Part shown: positions 1 through 7,454 of the stretch, one piece after another
Layout: each line of letters opens with the position of its first letter
Numbering within the stretch: the stretch's first letter is position 1
Source: Chloroflexota bacterium
Lineage (GTDB): Bacteria; Chloroflexota; Dehalococcoidia; SHYB01
Assembly: GCA_016875535.1 (NCBI GenBank)
Contig: VGPF01000001.1
Location: forward strand, 62,001-126,000
Direction of reading: 5' to 3'
Length of the DNA: 64,000 nt
Notes under the pieces: model-generated
What the model was told of the DNA's origin: nothing
Database searches by the model: none
What the model saw: the letters and a program-made list of their open reading frames with translations, nothing else
Made by a program: the position numbers and the translations under genes

Positions 1-403
1 AATCCTCGGCGAGCCAATTGTTATAGGCCTGGATGCCGGCCAGTTGGAACTCAACGTCCTGCTTCATGAAGTACGACATCGTGGTCTGTGGCTGGTAGAT
101 AAGCTCAGCGTCCACGCCATCGAGATCCATTTCCTTGATGCGCTCCGGCCCCTTGAAAGCGCCCTGGACAATCCTGTCGTACGTGTAGCCCAGCCAGTTG
201 ATGTCCTCCAGGGCTTTGCCTGCGGTGGCGGACTGGCCGATAGGCTGCGTGGGACTGCCATCGTAGCTCCATCCGTCGCCGCCCATTTTGTCTTTGGCCA
301 TCTTGGGGGCGCGCTCCTGGAACTTGGCTGGCATCCACTTCTTCCAGATATCCGGCGGCTCTAGGATGTGGGAGTCTGCGGAGATGATCTTCATATCAAC
401 CAT
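1..403 (-). CDS. Amidohydrolase-2 family metal-dependent hydrolase, N-terminal part
   Basis: The first 134 codons of a longer gene that runs off the left edge. The protein opens with a DSHILEPPDIW motif near residue 9, typical of amidohydrolase-2 TIM-barrel hydrolases and decarboxylases whose DxH residues bind the metal. ATG at 403 is chosen because an AAAGGAAGG ribosome site lies about 8 nt upstream; a second ATG three codons in has none. It is the last visible gene of a TetR / zinc-ribbon / amidohydrolase operon, starting 5 nt after its neighbour. The start resembles the amidohydrolase at 45801-46943, so this genome carries several paralogs. Substrate unknown. Confidence 0.82.
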   Translation of the reverse strand, partial: MVDMKIISADSHILEPPDIWKKWMPAKFQERAPKMAKDKMGGDGWSYDGSPTQPIGQSATAGKALEDINWLGYTYDRIVQGAFKGPERIKEMDLDGVDAELIYQPQTTMSYFMKQDVEFQLAGIQAYNNWLAED

Positions 404-408
404 ATGCC

Positions 409-1017
409 TTACCTTCCTTTGTGTCCGTTTTCGGACTCGCGCATTTGATCGACCATGACTTTGATGGTCTGCAGCATCTCTAAACGTCCGGCGTGATACG
501 ACTTTGCATCCTTGGCCTTGCCGCAGGAATCGGCGGCGCGGGCCACCACTTGCTCCAGCTCGCCCAGGCGGTTGCCCAGGACATCGAAGACGGCGGTCTT
601 GCCCAGATCGGCGCGGCTGACTGGGCTTTCGAAGGGGTGCAGCGCTTCGCCCGCGCCGTGCATTCTACCATTCTCGCCGGGGGTTTGGCCGGGCTTCCAG
701 CCGCGCCCGTGGAGGACCACGCCCCACCTGCGGAGGCGCAGGACCAGGGTGGAGGGCTTGATGCCGAACTGCTCGGCCGTCTGCACCAGGCCCGCCGTCT
801 CATAGCTGCGGACGATGGCGTCCTTGACGCCGGGATCGAAGACGGCCGGGGGACGAGCGGCCACGGGCTTGGGGACGAGCTTGACGGCGGGCGTGGCGGA
901 GAGCTTGGCCATGGCTTCTTCCGTGGGGAAGCCGCAGATGATGCAGGCTTGCTCGATAGTGGTCACAAGTCGGCTCCCGCACTTGCGACACCTGGGCTGA
1001 ACGGCTTGAACTGTCAT
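409..1017 (-). CDS. Zinc-ribbon plus helix-turn-helix-like protein, function unknown
   Basis: 202 residues. A four-cysteine zinc ribbon sits at the N-terminus (C10, C13, C25, C28). Residues about 60-105 look like a helix-turn-helix of the kind found in sigma region 4 or transposase-type DNA binders (AEQFGIKPSTLVLRLRRWGV). The C-terminal third is helical with no family I recognise. Its ATG overlaps the TGA of the upstream TetR gene by four bases, so the two are translationally coupled, and the amidohydrolase follows 5 nt later. I infer an accessory DNA- or RNA-binding protein of the TetR operon; the function is not established. Confidence 0.7.
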   Translation of the reverse strand: MTVQAVQPRCRKCGSRLVTTIEQACIICGFPTEEAMAKLSATPAVKLVPKPVAARPPAVFDPGVKDAIVRSYETAGLVQTAEQFGIKPSTLVLRLRRWGVVLHGRGWKPGQTPGENGRMHGAGEALHPFESPVSRADLGKTAVFDVLGNRLGELEQVVARAADSCGKAKDAKSYHAGRLEMLQTIKVMVDQMRESENGHKGR

Positions 1018-1670
1018 CGCTGTGCCTCCATGAGTCGTAGGCCGAGCTTGCTCGCAACGGCGCCAGAGTCCTTGCTTAAGAACATGCGGACGAGCAGGGC
1101 GGCGATGGCGTTGGTATCGAAGGCGCCGCCGGTGCGGTACCAGTTGGGCATCCAGGTGATGGCGCCCATGACCAGGCGGATGGCGGCCTTGCTTTCGGCC
1201 TCGCCGAAGAGCCCTTCGCGGACGCCTTCATCAATGATGGCGTCATAGATAGAGTGGAAGCGATCGCGCTCCTGGGTGAGGATGCGGCGGTACTTGGCCG
1301 GGAAGGTGGGCATGAGGATATTGGAGGCGGTGCGGGCGGCGACGAAGCCCATGGCGGCGCGCTGGACGACGTGCTCCACGTGGGCGGTGAATGCGGCCTC
1401 CAGCTTGACGAGGGGGCTGCCCTCCTTGGGAACGCGAGACTGGACATAGGCGTGGACGCTCTTCATGGCCTGGGAGTGCAGGTCGTAGAAGACATCGTCC
1501 TTGGACTTGTAGTAGTAGTAGATGAAGCCCTTGGTGACGCCCATCTGGCGGGCGATGTGCTCCATCGTGGTGCCGACATAGCCGCGCTCTTGGAAGACGG
1601 TGGCGGCGGCTTGTTGGATCCGCTCGCGCTCGTGCTCGGCCTTGATGTTTTTACTCGCCGCCAGGGTCAT
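1014..1670 (-). CDS. TetR/AcrR family transcriptional regulator
   Basis: 218 residues, normal TetR length. Residues about 10-60 form the DNA-binding domain, with the typical run TTMEHIARQMGVTKGFIYYY and the following YKSKDDVFYDL. The rest is the ligand-binding helical domain. First gene of an operon with a zinc-ribbon protein and an amidohydrolase, suggesting that it senses the substrate of that enzyme or an acyl-CoA. A perfect CCTAC-2-GTAGG palindrome lies 13 bases before its ATG and is a good candidate for autoregulation. The acyl-CoA dehydrogenase operon upstream may also be a target, but this is inference. Confidence 0.9.
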   Translation of the reverse strand: MTLAASKNIKAEHERERIQQAAATVFQERGYVGTTMEHIARQMGVTKGFIYYYYKSKDDVFYDLHSQAMKSVHAYVQSRVPKEGSPLVKLEAAFTAHVEHVVQRAAMGFVAARTASNILMPTFPAKYRRILTQERDRFHSIYDAIIDEGVREGLFGEAESKAAIRLVMGAITWMPNWYRTGGAFDTNAIAALLVRMFLSKDSGAVASKLGLRLMEAQR

Positions 1671-1682
1671 GAAACGTTTATT

Positions 1683-1694
1683 CCTACCAGTAGG
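1683..1694. promoter_or_regulatory. Palindromic candidate TetR operator
   Basis: CCTACCAGTAGG is a perfect inverted repeat (5-bp arms, 2-bp centre) just upstream of the TetR start. A second short palindrome, AAACGTTT, lies between it and the ATG (1672-1679). A TATACT box on the minus strand (1710-1715) could be the -10 element, which would place the palindrome inside the transcribed leader. Size and position fit TetR self-repression. Confidence 0.45.
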
Positions 1695-1835
1695 TTTTTC
1701 GTACTTGCGAGTATAACGGCGGCAGGATACCGCAGGCGGCGCGAGGCCGTCAAGGGGGGATTCCCTCGGTTCGGGCCAGGGAGGAACGCCGATTCCCGTC
1801 AGCTTTCCGAAGGAAAGCGCGAGGCGCCGACGCGG

Positions 1836-3014
1836 TTAGCGGGGCAGGCCCAGGCCGCGGGTGGCAATGACGTTGCGCTGGATCTCCGAGGTGCCGCCGG
1901 TGATGGTGCCGACGGGGTTGCCGCGGTAGGCCTTCTCCAGCTCGCCGTCCAGGGGGGCGAGGTCGCTTTCCTTTCGGAGCTGGCCATAGAGGCCGAACAT
2001 CTGGACGCCCAAGCGAGCGACGCGCTGGTTGTACTCGCGGAGGAAGAGCTTGAGGATGGAGGCTTCGATATTCGGCACGACGCCTTTGCCCTGCATCCAA
2101 GCGGTGCGAAAGGAGAGGCCACGAACGGCCTGGGCCTCGATGACAAGGGTCGCGAGGCGGTGGAGGAGGAGGGGGTCGTCCGCGGGGCGGCGGCCGGAAG
2201 GGCCGGGCTGGTGGGCGAGGGCGATCATCTTCTCCAGGCGGTGAAGGGTCTTGCTGATGGGGAAGAAGCGCTCGAGGTCTATGGCGGCGGCGAGGTAGTA
2301 CCAGCCTTTGTTGGGCTCGCCGAGGAGGTGGCGCTTGGAGACGCGGACGTTATCGTAGAAGACGATGTTGGTGCGCTCGCCGCTGAGGGTGTAGATGCCC
2401 TGGGCGGTGATGCCCGGACTCTTGGCGTCCACCATGAAGAGGGAGACGCCCTTGTGCTTGGGGGCTTGGAAGTCCGTTCGCGCGGCGAGCCAAACATAGT
2501 CCACGACGTGGGTTTCGCTGTTGAAGATCTTCTGGCCGTTGAGCACATAATCGTCGCCGTCTTCCTTGGCGGCGAGCTTGAGGGAGGCGAGATCGGAGCC
2601 GGCCTCCGGCTCGGTGTAGCCGAGGCCGAAGAAGATCTCGCCCTTGGCGATCTTGGGGAGGAACTCCTTCTTCTGCCACTCGGTGCCGAAGAGCATGATG
2701 CAGGGGCCGACGACGCTGGCGCCGAAGCCGGGAGAGGGAGCATCGGCGTAGTCCATCTCCTCCGAGAGGATGAAGCGGTGCATGAAGCTCTTGCCGAGGC
2801 CGCCGTACTCCTTGGGCCAGGTGAGGCCCATCCAGCCCTTATCGCCCATCTTTTTGAGGAAGCGCCTGCCCAGGGGGCCCAGGCCGGTGCCAACTTCGCC
2901 GGAGGTGCGCTCCTTGCGTGTGGCCTCGTCCAGGTGTTCGCCGATGAAGGCGCGTACCTCGGCCTGGAAATCGCGGAGCTCGGGGGCGACGGGATATTCG
3001 AGGAGCTTGCCCAT
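1836..3014 (-). CDS. Acyl-CoA dehydrogenase family protein (FadE-type, subunit 2 of pair)
   Basis: 392 residues, flavin-dependent acyl-CoA dehydrogenase fold: N-terminal helical domain, a middle beta domain with GYTEPEAGSDLASLK (about residue 130), and the C-terminal helices ending with ITGGTSEIQRNVIATRG. These enzymes make the alpha,beta double bond of acyl-CoA thioesters with FAD. The position of the MCAD catalytic Glu (YEGT) is Gly here, so the base, if present, must lie elsewhere, as in the IVD-type enzymes. The start at MGKLLEYP is chosen because it follows the upstream stop by one base; an earlier Met would reach into that gene. The pairing with the 3016-4146 gene recalls mycobacterial two-gene FadE heterotetramers. 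Confidence 0.9.
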   Translation of the reverse strand: MGKLLEYPVAPELRDFQAEVRAFIGEHLDEATRKERTSGEVGTGLGPLGRRFLKKMGDKGWMGLTWPKEYGGLGKSFMHRFILSEEMDYADAPSPGFGASVVGPCIMLFGTEWQKKEFLPKIAKGEIFFGLGYTEPEAGSDLASLKLAAKEDGDDYVLNGQKIFNSETHVVDYVWLAARTDFQAPKHKGVSLFMVDAKSPGITAQGIYTLSGERTNIVFYDNVRVSKRHLLGEPNKGWYYLAAAIDLERFFPISKTLHRLEKMIALAHQPGPSGRRPADDPLLLHRLATLVIEAQAVRGLSFRTAWMQGKGVVPNIEASILKLFLREYNQRVARLGVQMFGLYGQLRKESDLAPLDGELEKAYRGNPVGTITGGTSEIQRNVIATRGLGLPR

Positions 3015-3015
3015 G

Positions 3016-4146
3016 CTAGGCCACCAGGTCCATAAGCCGCGCGCCGACGCGCTTGGTATGGAAATCGGCATCGCCCAGGAGGGTTTCCAGGGGCTTCATG
3101 CGCAGGAAGTACATCTGCATGGCGTGATCCGTGATGACACCGATACCGCCGTGCACCTGGTGGCCGGTCTGCATGACGCGCATGCAGGCGGGGGCGCACC
3201 AGGCCTTGGCGGCCGAGGCTTCGAAGGCGATATCGCCGCCTTGGACGATGCGCTCGGCGAGGCGATAGGCGGTGTTGCGGGAGATGTCCGCATCGGAGGC
3301 CATGTTGGCGAGGTGGTGCTGGACGGCCTGGAAGCTGCCGATGGGCCTGCCGAACTGGACGCGCACCTTGGCGTAATCGCGGGTGAACTCCAGGGCGCGC
3401 TGGGCCATGCCGCTCATGAAGAGGGATTGCATGGCGGCGCCGAGCTGGATGGCGCGCTCCAGGATGGCGGCCCCATCGCCGGGGAGGAGGTCGCCTTTCG
3501 CCACAGGGGTCGCGCGGAAGTCTACATTGGCCTGGTTATCCCAGCCGGTGGTGGCGAGGGCTTTGGCGGAGACGGAGGCCTGGACGCGCGGGACGATGGT
3601 GACGGCGACTTTGCCTTCGGGCGTCTTGGCGGCGACGAGGTAGTGGGTGGCATAGGAGCCGCAAGGGACGAAGTATTTGTTCCCGGTGAGGGCGTAGCCG
3701 CCAGCCGCAAGATGCAGGGTCGCGGCAAGGTGCTCGGCGGTGTACTCCCCGGCCTTTTCAGGCCAGGCGATGGTGAAGACGGCGACGCCATCGGCCACGG
3801 CGGGGAGATGCTTCCGCTTCTGCTCCTCGGACCCGTACTGCTGGAGGAGCATGGCGCTGAGGGCGGTCCAGAGGTAGGGGCCGGGGAAGGCAGCGCGGCC
3901 CAGCTCGTCCAGGAGGACGGCGACGTCGAGGAAGGAGCCGTCGCTGCCGCCATACTGGGCGGGCACGGGCAGGCTGGGCCAGCCCAGATCGGCGATCTTT
4001 TTCCACAGCTCAGCCGGGAAGGAGGCGGGGGCTTGCTCCAAGGAGCGGACGAAGGTGAGGGGCGCTTCCTTATTGAGGAAGGCTCGCGCGGAGGAGCGGA
4101 GCATCTCCTGCTCTTGGGTAAAGGTGATGCCGACGTTGAGTTCCAT
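3016..4146 (-). CDS. Acyl-CoA dehydrogenase family protein (FadE-type, subunit 1 of pair)
   Basis: 376 residues. C-terminal signatures RVQFGRPIGSFQAVQHHLA and QVHGGIGVITDH mark the acyl-CoA dehydrogenase family; the middle domain is shorter and more diverged than in its partner. The start at MELNVGITF is supported by a promoter (TTGACT-17-TATTCT) whose -10 box ends 9 nt before this ATG, which has no Shine-Dalgarno site, so the transcript is probably leaderless. First gene of a two-gene operon with the dehydrogenase at 1836-3014. Known two-gene FadE enzymes act on CoA thioesters of bulky substrates such as steroid side chains; the substrate here cannot be read. Confidence 0.9.
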   Translation of the reverse strand: MELNVGITFTQEQEMLRSSARAFLNKEAPLTFVRSLEQAPASFPAELWKKIADLGWPSLPVPAQYGGSDGSFLDVAVLLDELGRAAFPGPYLWTALSAMLLQQYGSEEQKRKHLPAVADGVAVFTIAWPEKAGEYTAEHLAATLHLAAGGYALTGNKYFVPCGSYATHYLVAAKTPEGKVAVTIVPRVQASVSAKALATTGWDNQANVDFRATPVAKGDLLPGDGAAILERAIQLGAAMQSLFMSGMAQRALEFTRDYAKVRVQFGRPIGSFQAVQHHLANMASDADISRNTAYRLAERIVQGGDIAFEASAAKAWCAPACMRVMQTGHQVHGGIGVITDHAMQMYFLRMKPLETLLGDADFHTKRVGARLMDLVA

Positions 4147-4155
4147 AGCCAACGC

Positions 4156-4184
4156 AGAATAGAGAGCGGCGGGGATCGAGTCAA
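4156..4184 (-). promoter_or_regulatory. Promoter of the acyl-CoA dehydrogenase operon
   Basis: Reading the minus strand: TTGACT (4184-4179), 17-bp spacer, TATTCT (4161-4156). The -10 box ends 9 nt before the ATG at 4146. It is back-to-back with the SMP-30 gene promoter. Confidence 0.65.
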
Positions 4185-4200
4185 GGCGAGACGCGGCGCG

Positions 4201-4229
4201 TTGACGGTTGCATACCCCTGTGCTAGCTT
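4201..4229 (+). promoter_or_regulatory. Promoter of the SMP-30-like gene
   Basis: TTGACG (4201-4206), 17-bp spacer, TAGCTT (4224-4229), 26 nt before the ATG at 4256. Confidence 0.6.
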
Positions 4230-4255
4230 CGCCATCTGCACGAAAGGAGCACGCC

Positions 4256-5146
4256 ATGACCAGCGCTGATTTCGAGATACGGTCGCCTGAGCTCCGGGCG
4301 ATCCTGCGGCCCGATTCCAAGGTGGAGTGCATCGTGCCCAAGTTGACCTTTCTTGAAGGTCCGGTGTGGACGCCGAAGGAGAACTGCCTGATCTTCAGCG
4401 ATATCCAGGCGAGCACGATGTACCGATGGTCGGAGAAGGGCGGCCTTTCGATCTTCCGCAAGCCTTCGGGCTATGCCAACGGGAACTACCTGGACCTGCA
4501 GGGGCGGCTGGTGACGGCGGGCCACAGCAGCCGGAATGTGACGCGGACGGAGGCGGACGGGCGCATCACGGTGCTGGCGGAGCGCTACCAGGGGAAGAAG
4601 CTGAACGCGCCGAACGACCTGGTGGTGAAGAGCGACGGCTCCATCTGGTTCACGGACCCGCAGTACGGGAGGCACACGGAGGAGCTGCGGCAGAAGGAGC
4701 CGTTCGAGATGGCGGAGCGGCACGTCTACCGCCTGGACCCGGAGACGGGCATCCTCACGTCCGTGGCGGCGGACTTCGAGGGGCCGAACGGCCTCTGCTT
4801 CTCTCCGGACGAATCGAAGCTGTACATCGCAGACACGGCGCGGAAGCATGTTCGCGTCTTTGACGTGACGGGCGGGCGCTCCCTGAGGAACAGCCGTCTG
4901 TTCGCGGAGATCTCTCCGGGGGTGCCGGACGGGATCCGGGCGGACACGGAGGGGCGGCTTTATTGCACAGCGGGCGACGGCATCCATGTCTTCAGCACGA
5001 GCGGCGAACTGCTGGGGAAGATCCGTTTGCCGGAGACGCCGGCGAACTGCGCCTTCGGCGGAGGCGACCGGCGGAGGCTGTTCATCACGGCCCGCACGTC
5101 GCTCTATGGGGTGACGCTGGCGGCAACGGGGGCGCAGAGGCCGTAG
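4256..5146 (+). CDS. SMP-30/gluconolactonase-like beta-propeller protein
   Basis: 296 residues of the SMP-30/LRE-like six-bladed propeller family, which includes lactonases and strictosidine-synthase-like proteins. Visible signatures are LEGPVWTPKENCLIFSDI (about residue 30), LNAPNDLVVKSDGSIWFTDP (about 115) and EGPNGLCFSPDESKLYIADT (about 175); the Glu, Asn and Asp in these usually coordinate the divalent metal. ATG at 4256 has an AAAGGAG site 8 nt upstream, whereas an earlier in-frame ATG has none. No signal peptide, so cytoplasmic. Likely hydrolyses a sugar lactone or similar cyclic ester; the substrate is unknown. Confidence 0.88.
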   Translation: MTSADFEIRSPELRAILRPDSKVECIVPKLTFLEGPVWTPKENCLIFSDIQASTMYRWSEKGGLSIFRKPSGYANGNYLDLQGRLVTAGHSSRNVTRTEADGRITVLAERYQGKKLNAPNDLVVKSDGSIWFTDPQYGRHTEELRQKEPFEMAERHVYRLDPETGILTSVAADFEGPNGLCFSPDESKLYIADTARKHVRVFDVTGGRSLRNSRLFAEISPGVPDGIRADTEGRLYCTAGDGIHVFSTSGELLGKIRLPETPANCAFGGGDRRRLFITARTSLYGVTLAATGAQRP

Positions 5147-5278
5147 GCCCTGCTCCTAGACGGAGAGCAACGGGGAAAAAGCAAGCGCGGACGGCCCAAG
5201 GGCGGCCCCCAATCTTCATTACGTAAAGGCATCCGCCAAGCTGCCTACGGCGTACTTTCAAGAACACGGGCGAACGGC

Positions 5279-5308
5279 TTGACTTGGAGAAGAGCGGCCC
5301 CCTATAGT
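5279..5308 (+). promoter_or_regulatory. Promoter of binding lipoprotein 1
   Basis: TTGACT (5279-5284), 18-bp spacer, TATAGT (5303-5308). The same -10 hexamer and spacing occur before the paralog at 7455. A GAGGAGG-like ribosome site (around 5389) precedes the ATG at 5400. Confidence 0.65.
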
Positions 5309-5399
5309 TTCCAGCAGTTTCCCGACACCGCAGGCAAGAGGCGTTTCCCTTTTGCCTAAGTTTCTGGAGAAGCCAGAACAGAGATATTGAGGAGGAACA

Positions 5400-7220
5400 A
5401 TGACAGGAAAGCTATTGAAGGGCAGGCTGCTGGCGGCGCTCGCGCTCATGGCGGTTATCGTCATGGTCGTGACGGCGTGCGGCGGCGACGATGAAGAGAA
5501 GGCGACGGTTGCGCCGACGGCGGGACCGACGGCCGCAGGGCCGACGGCGACGCGCGCGCCGACGGCGACCGTTCCGGCACCGACGCAGCCGCCGGCCCCG
5601 ACGCCGACGGCCGTCCCGACGCCCACCAGAGCGCCGCTCCCAACGCCCACAGCCGTGGGTCAGCAGATCACGCGCGGCGGCGTGTATAACATCCGCCTGC
5701 TGGCAGATGTGACGCAAGGCCTGGGCTGGGACAACCACCAGGTGAGCGGCCATACGCCCATCAAGGTCGTCACCGCGATGAGCAACGGCCTGCTGATGCT
5801 GGACGAGCTGAAACCGACGACGATCAAGGCGGACGCCGCCGAGAGCTGGTCCGCCAGCGCGGACGGCCTGACGTACACGGTGAAGCTGCGCAAGGACGTC
5901 TTCTTCCATGACGGCGCGCAGATGACCGTGAAGGACGTCATCTTCTCCTACAAGCGCATCATCGGCGAGATCAACACGGGCTACGTGAGCCACATCCGCG
6001 GCAACTTCTCTCCGTACATTGACGTGATGGAGGCGCCGGACGATCACACGCTGGTGGTGCGGCTCAAGGCCCCCGCCGCCGCGTTCGTGTACAGTCTCGC
6101 GAACCTCTTCGCGGTGATCCAGCAAGAGAAGCTGGGCTCCGATTACATGAAGCTGGCCGCGAATACGCCCATCGGCACCGGGCCCTACCGCTTCGTTGAG
6201 CGGAGACCGGGCCTCTCCATCACGCTCCGCAAGAACGACCGCTACTTCAAGAAGGATGCCCAGGGCCAGGCGCTCCCGTACCTGGACGGACTGGAATACC
6301 AGATCGTGCCGGACAGCACCACGGCACTGGCGGCCTTCCGCACCGCACGGTTCCTTGAGGCCGACTACCTTGACCCCGCCGCGCTGAACAGCCAGATCGA
6401 GACGTTCAAGCGCGAGCTGCCGACCTATACGTACTTGACGGGCTACGGCTCCTGGCAGCACCTGGGCTTCGGCAACAAGGCTCCGTACACGGACGTCCGC
6501 ATCCGAACGGCGCTGAACAACCTGATTGACCGGCCCGGATTCGTCACGGTGAACTTCCCGGGCATCGGCCATTCGGGCGCATCGCCCCTCATGCCGCCCT
6601 CCATCGGCGGGTCATGGGGCCTGACGGACCAGGAGACGGCGACGCTCATCAACACCGGCCCGGTGACGGCTGACCACATCGCGCGGGCGAAGCAGCTGTT
6701 CCGGGAAGCGGGCGTGGACTACGACAAGTTCGAAATCAAGATCCTGACGCTGCCGATCCCGCAGTTCACGGACGCCACCGCGACGATCCAGGCGCAGTGG
6801 AAGAAGGCGGGCTTGAACGTGACGCTGGAAGTGCCAACGCAGCAGGTCTACACGAACCGGCGCCTGGCAGGAGACTATGAAATCTACTACATCCCGTCCA
6901 CGGCAGCCGTTGACGATCCCGACGTCTGGCTGGGCAACTGGTATACTTCGACTTCACCCTTGAACACGGCGAAGTGGAGCAATGCGAGGATTGACCAGCT
7001 CTACACGCAGCAGAGCCAGGCCACCGACCCGGAGCGCCGCAAGGCGATCGTGGCCGACCTGCAACGGGCCATCCTGACGGAGGGCAACTGGATCACGAAG
7101 ATCGCGCACACCGGCGGTTATGTAGGCTGGTCGCCGCGCCTGCGGAACTTCAATCTGCAGTGCCCCGGCGCCTACTGCTTCCGCGGCCGGAACGAGATCA
7201 CCTGGATCGCGCCCGCCTAG
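5400..7220 (+). CDS. Dipeptide/oligopeptide-type ABC transporter substrate-binding lipoprotein (SBP_bac_5), copy 1
   Basis: 606 residues. A lipoprotein signal peptide ends in the lipobox VTAC (Cys27), followed by about 55 residues rich in Pro, Thr and Ala that form a flexible tether, then the large DppA/OppA-type binding domain from about residue 95 (LLADVTQGLGWDNHQ onwards). It should be exported and anchored to the membrane, capturing peptides, nickel, sugars or other solutes. No permease or ATPase gene lies nearby, so it is an orphan receptor. It closely resembles the 7455-9281 protein along its whole length, indicating tandem duplication. Own promoter and own terminator: a single-gene unit. 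Confidence 0.93.
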   Translation: MTGKLLKGRLLAALALMAVIVMVVTACGGDDEEKATVAPTAGPTAAGPTATRAPTATVPAPTQPPAPTPTAVPTPTRAPLPTPTAVGQQITRGGVYNIRLLADVTQGLGWDNHQVSGHTPIKVVTAMSNGLLMLDELKPTTIKADAAESWSASADGLTYTVKLRKDVFFHDGAQMTVKDVIFSYKRIIGEINTGYVSHIRGNFSPYIDVMEAPDDHTLVVRLKAPAAAFVYSLANLFAVIQQEKLGSDYMKLAANTPIGTGPYRFVERRPGLSITLRKNDRYFKKDAQGQALPYLDGLEYQIVPDSTTALAAFRTARFLEADYLDPAALNSQIETFKRELPTYTYLTGYGSWQHLGFGNKAPYTDVRIRTALNNLIDRPGFVTVNFPGIGHSGASPLMPPSIGGSWGLTDQETATLINTGPVTADHIARAKQLFREAGVDYDKFEIKILTLPIPQFTDATATIQAQWKKAGLNVTLEVPTQQVYTNRRLAGDYEIYYIPSTAAVDDPDVWLGNWYTSTSPLNTAKWSNARIDQLYTQQSQATDPERRKAIVADLQRAILTEGNWITKIAHTGGYVGWSPRLRNFNLQCPGAYCFRGRNEITWIAPA

Positions 7221-7246
7221 GCAGGCGACGAACTTTCGAGGCCCTA

Positions 7247-7281
7247 AGAGAGGGGCGGCTGGAGCCGCCCCTCTCTTTTTT
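7247..7281 (+). terminator. Rho-independent terminator after binding lipoprotein 1
   Basis: A 13-bp perfect stem (7247-7259 with 7264-7276), 4-nt loop and a run of six T (7276-7281), 27 nt after the stop codon. Confidence 0.92.
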
Positions 7282-7356
7282 CGTGTCGAAATCAGGCATC
7301 CAGCCGAGGGGTTCTGGCGTACACTCCTTAAAGGCGACCCTTTAGACTGCAAGATA

Positions 7357-7386
7357 TTGACAGTTTCCGGGGTATCGCCCTATAGT
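7357..7386 (+). promoter_or_regulatory. Promoter of binding lipoprotein 2
   Basis: TTGACA (7357-7362, perfect consensus), 18-bp spacer, TATAGT (7381-7386). Matches the layout before copy 1. A TAAGGAGG ribosome site lies just before the ATG at 7455. Confidence 0.72.
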
Positions 7387-7454
7387 ATGCCCCCTTTCGC
7401 GGAGATCGCCGTTTTGGGCGACCCGGGAGTTCGGGTCAATATAAGGAGGAACGC

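Noticed and set aside
1254-3035. 593-codon open frame opposite the TetR and acyl-CoA dehydrogenase genes
   Set aside because: It runs antisense through two well-supported genes; its Gly/Ala/Glu-rich composition is a reverse-complement artefact.
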